NCBI GenBank assembly: GCA_910577465.1
Contig: CAJTMM010000021.1
Location: 1-45,520 of the forward strand
Length of the DNA stretch: 45,520 bases
Source of the DNA: an uncultured Muribaculaceae bacterium
GTDB taxonomy: Bacteria; Bacteroidota; Bacteroidia; Bacteroidales; Muribaculaceae
Direction: 5' to 3'
Part shown: piece after piece, positions 41,797 to 45,520 of the stretch
Position numbering within the stretch: position 1 is the stretch's first letter
Layout of the letters: each line of letters opens with the position of its first letter
Notes under the pieces: generated by a model
What the model was told of the DNA's origin: nothing
The model's input: the letters and a program-made list of their open reading frames with translations, nothing else
Database searches by the model: none
Program-made: the position numbers and the translations under genes

Positions 41797-41860
41797 AGAT
41801 GCCTAATGATAGGCTACGGATAAGAGTAACAAGTATAACCCAAATTATTAATAATTTACG

Positions 41861-42619
41861 ATGAGAAAGAATATTGTTGCAGGTAACTGGAAGATGAACA
41901 CCACCCTGCCCGAAGGTATCACATTGGCTAAGAACGTCAACGAAGCATTGAAGGCCGTTGAACCCAAATGCGACGTTATCATCGCCGTTCCCTTCACTCA
42001 TTTGGCTTCTATCAATGCCGTTATCGATACTGACAAGCTCGGTCTTGGTGCTGAAAACTGTGCCGACCACCGCTCTGGTGCATACACTGGCGAGGTTTCT
42101 GCGCCTATGGTTGCTTCTACCGGTGCTAAATATGTGATTCTTGGTCACTCCGAACGTCGTCAGTACTATGGCGAAACTGCCGAGACTTTGAAAGAAAAGG
42201 TGGCTTTGGCTTTTGAAAACGGACTGACTCCTATCTTCTGCATTGGCGAAGTGCTTGAGGAACGTGAAAACGGAACTTATTTCGATGTTGTGAAGGCTCA
42301 GATTGAAGATGCTCTTTTCGGTCTGTCTGCTGAAGATTTCTCTAAACTCATCCTCGCTTACGAACCCGTATGGGCTATCGGTACCGGCAAGACCGCCACT
42401 GACGATCAGGCTGAGGAAATGCATGCATTCATCCGTGGCGTTATTGCTGAAAAGTACGGCAAGGAGATTGCTGATAACACCTCTATCCTTTACGGTGGTA
42501 GCTGCAAGCCCTCTAATGCCAAGGCTCTCTTCGCTAAACCCAACGTTGATGGTGGCTTGATTGGCGGTGCATCTCTCGATGCTGAATCATTCATGGGTAT
42601 CGTTACTGCATTTGAATAA
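41861..42619 (+). CDS. tpiA: Triosephosphate isomerase
   Basis: A 252-residue glycolytic enzyme that interconverts dihydroxyacetone phosphate and glyceraldehyde-3-phosphate. All catalytic motifs are present: GNWKMN with the active-site Asn and Lys, ILGHSERR with the catalytic His, AYEPVWAIGTGKTA with the general-base Glu and the flexible loop, and YGGSCKPSNA plus GGLIGGASL for phosphate binding. Length is normal. C-ending codon preference is strong, as expected for high expression. Own promoter. Confidence 0.98.
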   Translation: MRKNIVAGNWKMNTTLPEGITLAKNVNEALKAVEPKCDVIIAVPFTHLASINAVIDTDKLGLGAENCADHRSGAYTGEVSAPMVASTGAKYVILGHSERRQYYGETAETLKEKVALAFENGLTPIFCIGEVLEERENGTYFDVVKAQIEDALFGLSAEDFSKLILAYEPVWAIGTGKTATDDQAEEMHAFIRGVIAEKYGKEIADNTSILYGGSCKPSNAKALFAKPNVDGGLIGGASLDAESFMGIVTAFE

Positions 42620-42683
42620 AAAATGCCGCCGCTGTTGCGGTTAATTATAACGTTTAAATTTAGGTTACAAAGATATAATTTAC

Positions 42684-42692
42684 TATTTTTGT
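42684..42692 (+). promoter_or_regulatory. -7 box for the SPOR gene
   Basis: The sequence TATTTTTGT fits TAnnTTTG(C/T), 23 nt before the ATG at 42715. Confidence 0.6.
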
Positions 42693-42714
42693 AGCCTAAA
42701 TTGTAATTTTATAT

Positions 42715-43197
42715 ATGGATATCCGTCCCTTATTTCGGTTTTTGATATTCCTTATGGTCATGTTGCCGTGTGTCCATGTCTCGGCACAGGAGCATCAGGA
42801 AAAGATGGGCGAGAGGATTTCAATCGTCGAGCATATCACTGCCGATAGCGTGAACGTCATTATACAGCCCGATGAATTGCTGGAGCTGCTCAAATACGAA
42901 AAAGTTAGCGATGAGCCTGAGCGTAAGGGCAATATAGGATATAGAGTGCAGGTGTTTTCCGATAATAATGCCCGTACTGCTAAGAATGAGGCTCGCTCTA
43001 AATCACGCAATATTAGCTCGCGTTTCCCCCAATATCGTACCTATGTCATGTACACCTCGCCGTACTGGCGGTTGAGGGTAGGAGACTTCGCTACCGAAGC
43101 CGAAGCCGAAGCCGCCGATTTAAAGCGCGCATTCCCCTCCTATAGCCGTGAGATTCGTGTGGTACGCGACCGTATTAATGTCAATAATTTGAAGTGA
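42715..43197 (+). CDS. Exported SPOR-domain protein
   Basis: A 160-residue protein with a signal peptide (FLIFLMVMLPCVHVSAQE). Residues about 75-150 are a SPOR domain: NIGYRVQVFSDNNARTAKNE, then RTYVMYTSPYWRLRVGDFAT and AEAADLKRAFPSYSREIRVV. SPOR domains bind denuded glycan strands of septal peptidoglycan, so a division-site or envelope role is likely. It is followed 42 nt later by folE and may be co-transcribed, though short repeats in between could be a separate control site. Confidence 0.9.
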   Translation: MDIRPLFRFLIFLMVMLPCVHVSAQEHQEKMGERISIVEHITADSVNVIIQPDELLELLKYEKVSDEPERKGNIGYRVQVFSDNNARTAKNEARSKSRNISSRFPQYRTYVMYTSPYWRLRVGDFATEAEAEAADLKRAFPSYSREIRVVRDRINVNNLK

Positions 43198-43237
43198 TTT
43201 GTTACTATTTTGTTACTCGCTGAAGTAATTTGTTACT
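43198..43237 (+). repeat. Three direct repeats TTTGTTACT before folE
   Basis: The 9-mer TTTGTTACT occurs at 43198-43206, 43209-43217 and 43229-43237. The starts are 11 and 20 bp apart, near one and two helical turns. They fill the whole gap between the SPOR gene and the folE start at 43239, which fits an operator or chance low complexity. Confidence 0.5.
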
Positions 43238-43238
43238 C

Positions 43239-43817
43239 ATGTCACAAACATCCGATTCCGATAATATTATTGAAGAATTAGCCTCGCACTATCGTGCGAT
43301 ATTGTCTTTGCTTGGTGAGGATATACAGCGTGAAGGACTTGTGAAAACGCCTGAACGTGCGGCTAAGGCTATGTATTATTGCACACGTGGTTATCGGCAG
43401 GAAACCGGTAAGGTCATTAATGGGGCTATCTTCTCCGCTCCCGGCAGTGATTTGGTCATTGTGCGGGATATTGAGTTCTACTCTCTATGCGAGCATCATA
43501 TATTGCCTTTCTTTGGTCATGTTTCCATCGGATACGTTCCTGATGGGAAAATAATCGGGCTTAGCAAATTCGCGCGGATTGTCGATATGTTTGCTCGACG
43601 ATTGCAAGTGCAGGAAGCGTTGACTGCTCAGATATGCGATGAGCTTTATCGTGTGCTTGGAGCCAAAGGTGTCATCGTGTCGTGTCGCGCACGCCATCTT
43701 TGTATGGAGATGAGGGGAGTGCAGAAACATGATTCCACTACGGTAACCACGTCGGCGCGAGGAATCTTGAGTACCGACACAGACCTGCGCAATCAATTCT
43801 TTCAATCCATCCGTTGA
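43239..43817 (+). CDS. folE: GTP cyclohydrolase I
   Basis: A 192-residue enzyme converting GTP to dihydroneopterin triphosphate, the first step of folate (and pterin) synthesis. Diagnostic motifs: YCTRGY-type helix, VIVRDIEFYSLCEHHILPFFG with the zinc Cys and the two His, GYVPDGKIIGLSKFARIVDMF, RLQVQEALTAQI, and SCRARHLCMEMRGVQK with the second zinc Cys, then TTVTTSARG. Zinc-dependent type IA. The start is the ATG at 43239 (MSQTSDSDN); a TTG at 43230 lies in the repeat region. The three 9-mer repeats end one base before the ATG. Confidence 0.95.
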   Translation: MSQTSDSDNIIEELASHYRAILSLLGEDIQREGLVKTPERAAKAMYYCTRGYRQETGKVINGAIFSAPGSDLVIVRDIEFYSLCEHHILPFFGHVSIGYVPDGKIIGLSKFARIVDMFARRLQVQEALTAQICDELYRVLGAKGVIVSCRARHLCMEMRGVQKHDSTTVTTSARGILSTDTDLRNQFFQSIR

Positions 43818-43912
43818 TTTTTCGTACACGAGAACTTGTTCGCTGCGTTTCGGTTATGGCGTAGCGTATGCGGATTATATCACTGCGTTTATTTCGTGGT
43901 TGATTTGTGTGC

Positions 43913-43928
43913 CCGGATTATAATCTGG
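43913..43928. repeat. Near-palindrome between folE and the XRE regulator gene
   Basis: CCGGATTATAATCTGG is self-complementary except for one pair. It lies between two convergent genes. There is no T-run, so it may be a weak hairpin or a protein-binding site. Confidence 0.35.
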
Positions 43929-43945
43929 ACTGGCACATTGATCAG

Positions 43946-44500
43946 CTATTTTTGAGTGCTGCTTATTCCCGGAATAAACGATTCGAAACTGTTGTCATCA
44001 TAATATACGATGATATTCACTATTTGCTTTTTTAAATCGGGATTAAAGGAGATTGTTCCGCTTGTTGTCTTATCTTCTGTGCTTATTTGTTTTTTTTCCT
44101 CTATTTTTGATGCTGTTGATCTGTTTAGCTCTTCGCTATCGCTGAATAATTTATTTGGGAGTGATTCTGTGATGCTTTCTTCAAAGTCTATTCTCGGGGT
44201 AATTTCCTCTGATTCAGATGTCTCATTCTTTTCAAAATCAAAAATAGAACTGTTTTGGGGCTCTGAGGTTTTAATATTTTCATCCATCAGCATTTCCCCC
44301 TCGCCAAACATCAACCACATCACGGATAATTGTGGATAGGCATCATGTATTTTGCTTATCAATTTGTGACTTACCTTTTCATTGCGTCCCTTTAGCAATA
44401 ATGTCATGGTAGGGCGGGAGATATTGCAGTTGTCGGCAAATTTTGTTACTGGCACTGCTATGTATTCCATGAATTGTTTAAGTCTGCTTACAATATCCAT
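43946..44500 (-). CDS. XRE-family helix-turn-helix regulator
   Basis: A 184-residue DNA-binding protein. Residues 1-65 form an HTH of the phage-repressor-like XRE group common in Bacteroidales: IVSRLKQFMEYIAVPVTKFA, NISRPTMTLLLKGRNEKVS, and the typical MWLMFGEGEML after it. The rest is an acidic, Ser/Glu-rich low-complexity tail (about 70-150), ending in a short domain (QIVNIIVYYDDNSFESFIPG). The start is the ATG at 44500; an upstream TTG at 44533 lies inside the -7 box. Probably self-regulated. It is isolated, bordered by folE and a 1-kb gene desert, and AT-rich, which suggests an acquired gene or island remnant. Confidence 0.85.
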   Translation of the reverse strand: MDIVSRLKQFMEYIAVPVTKFADNCNISRPTMTLLLKGRNEKVSHKLISKIHDAYPQLSVMWLMFGEGEMLMDENIKTSEPQNSSIFDFEKNETSESEEITPRIDFEESITESLPNKLFSDSEELNRSTASKIEEKKQISTEDKTTSGTISFNPDLKKQIVNIIVYYDDNSFESFIPGISSTQK

Positions 44501-44529
44501 TTTGTAAATTGTGCTTGATTTTTTACAAT

Positions 44530-44538
44530 GCAAATGTA
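44530..44538 (-). promoter_or_regulatory. -7 box for the XRE regulator gene
   Basis: On the minus strand the sequence is TACATTTGC, an exact TAnnTTTGC match, 29 nt before the ATG at 44500. Confidence 0.6.
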
Positions 44539-44582
44539 AACAATAGTTTTTAATTACGCAAACTAAATTCTATCTCATTCTA

Positions 44583-44611
44583 TTTGCAAATGAAAACGAT
44601 GCGTTTGCAAA
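44583..44611. promoter_or_regulatory. Two TTTGCAAA palindromes, possible operator
   Basis: The palindrome TTTGCAAA occurs at 44583-44590 and at 44604-44611, 21 bp apart centre to centre, or two helical turns. Both lie 45-75 bp upstream of the XRE gene -7 box. They might be binding sites for that regulator; this is inference. Confidence 0.4.
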
Positions 44612-45253
44612 TTTATGGTTACGATTTAAATTGTGGAAGTGCAGATTGAAGCATTGATTGATGGTTTTTCGGTAATATATTGGTGGTAGACTTGTTATTT
44701 ACATTCAATTGCGACTATTGTGTCATTGTGTCGAATAGCCACGTAAATATTGAAGTTACGCTATAATAAAGCTGCGTAATAGATTGATAATAGCGCAATT
44801 GATTCGTATGTTAAAATGCGTTATGCGCACTTTGTTTTGATTTGAAAAGACTTGCTTGTGATTGCCTTTAAGTTTTAAAACCTAAACTCAGCTGCTCTGA
44901 TACTACTGTTTAGATTGTTAAACTTGTGGAGTTGTGTTTTGAAAATACCATAATTAGATTATAACTTGCAAACCGTAATTTCTATTTCTAAATTGGAGTT
45001 TTCGTTTTATAACCAATATTTCAATTTGCGAATCAAAAAGGGCTAATATTGTAATAAGTAGTCTTTTACTCTATTTTATAACAATCTCAAGATTCATAAT
45101 TGCGCGGCTTATTCACATATATTAAACGTAAACCCCTATAATTCAGCCTTCTTTATCGCTGTTTAACATTGTAAAGTACATAATTTCCATCTATTAAACT
45201 TTTTTTATCCATCAAAAGTGCAAATTCGCACACCAACCCCCACCTCCACCCAC
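44612..45253. other. AT-rich gene desert
   Basis: About 640 bp with frequent stops in all frames and no recognisable gene, promoter box or strong hairpin that I can support. It may be a decayed region or the upstream control region of the XRE gene. Confidence 0.6.
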
Positions 45254-45262
45254 TATCTTTGC
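45254..45262 (+). promoter_or_regulatory. -7 box at the start of the right-edge C-rich segment
   Basis: The sequence TATCTTTGC is an exact TAnnTTTGC match and would start a plus-strand transcript near 45269 running off the window. Confidence 0.45.
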
Positions 45263-45310
45263 ACCAACAACCAGAAACCCTCAAAAAACCGGAGCGAGAG
45301 CATCCCGGGG

Positions 45311-45329
45311 CGAGGGCATCCTGCCCTCG
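45311..45329 (+). repeat. Compact GC-rich hairpin
   Basis: CGAGGGCA and TGCCCTCG form a perfect 8-bp stem with the 3-nt loop TCC. A T-run does not follow, so it is not a simple terminator; it resembles the palindromic cores of REP-type elements, or a structured leader. Confidence 0.55.
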
Positions 45330-45408
45330 TACAACCCACAAACCCTCCTTAACCACCCTAAAGTCCTTAAAGTCCCTACCACCAACCCAATAATTCCTAA
45401 TTTCCTAA

Positions 45409-45520
45409 TTGCACACTCCTAATTATTCATACTGGTTCCAACGCTACCTCCGCCGCCCCCTCACCGCCGTCGAGTCAGCCATCATCACCCGCCTTGAGCG
45501 CCAACGCTCCCAAGGCGGGC
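45409..45520 (+). CDS. Possible start of an unidentified gene (partial)
   Basis: A frame beginning after a TAA at 45406 is open to the right edge: a TTG at 45409, then codons for HTPNYSYWFQRYLRRPL and further basic residues. There is no ATG, codon use is far more GC-rich than in the rest of the window, and a strong hairpin lies inside. It could be a real gene starting at TTG, or structured non-coding DNA. No family recognised. Confidence 0.2.
   Translation, partial: MHTPNYSYWFQRYLRRPLTAVESAIITRLERQRSQGG
45488..45519. repeat. Strong GC-rich hairpin at the right edge
   Basis: CCCGCCTTGAGCG pairs with CGCT(CC)CAAGGCGGG around the loop CCAA, with a two-base bulge. It is the most stable-looking hairpin in the window and reaches the edge. 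Confidence 0.55.

Noticed and set aside
1..45520. CRISPR array or rRNA operon
   Set aside because: No regularly spaced direct repeats of 25-40 bp and no rRNA-like sequence were seen anywhere in the window.

Overview
The window looks like chromosome from a Bacteroidales bacterium, most likely a Muribaculaceae (S24-7) or close relative. The evidence is three-fold. Promoter -7 boxes of the Bacteroidetes type TAnnTTTG(C/T) stand in front of many genes, with almost no Shine-Dalgarno sequences. The family set is typical of the phylum: PorT-like barrel, Porin_10-like putative porin, DUF1599, a BT_3928-like membrane protein, LysM plus PBP1-like fusion, VirE-N/PriCT-2. Gene order is also familiar, notably holA next to a solo HsdR-N domain, and DUF1599 / BT_3928-like / tpiA / SPOR / folE. 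The genus assignment is inference.

Layout. Positions 1-3.7 kb are the end of an integrated mobile element: a regulator running off the left edge, an excisionase-like HTH protein, a D5/P4-type SF3 helicase and a VirE-N/PriCT-2 primase-like protein. The element abuts the 3' end of a CAT-anticodon tRNA at 3774-3847, a classical insertion target. From 4 to 9 kb, a DUF3737 / MATE / MalY-type C-S lyase operon diverges from metY (O-acetylhomoserine sulfhydrylase), which suggests linked sulfur amino-acid metabolism. From 9 to 17.7 kb is core-type chromosome: OmpA lipoprotein, EamA transporter, AlkD-like protein, LysM/PBP1 protein, PorT-like barrel, holA, solo HsdR-N nuclease-fold protein, Dabb protein and an ABC-F ATPase with a degenerate second site.

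Between the ABC-F gene and rpmH sits one 1388-residue gene that breaks the core pattern: DUF4062, then a STAND/NACHT NTPase, then a long helical region, then WG repeats. This is the architecture of an Avs-like or NWD1/TEP1-like immune sensor and is the best candidate for an undescribed defence system here. A second accessory-looking unit lies at 26.4-27.7 kb: a single-domain RelA/SpoT synthetase-like protein followed 14 nt later by an unknown 150-residue protein under its own promoter, a possible toxSAS toxin-antitoxin pair.

From 22.3 to 43.8 kb the genes are otherwise housekeeping: rpmH, ugd, a TonB receptor, a putative porin with a solute-binding protein, htpG, clpC (with an unexpected sigma-54-like promoter), gyrA, a TPR protein, a 57-residue membrane protein, the DUF1599 / BT_3928-like pair, tpiA, a SPOR protein and folE. 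An XRE-family regulator follows. The last kilobase is an AT-rich gene desert that turns abruptly C-rich and GC-rich, with strong hairpins, at the right edge.

Many starts were moved to internal ATG codons because a -7 box overlaps or follows the most upstream possible start. All family calls come from reading the sequence; no database search was run.
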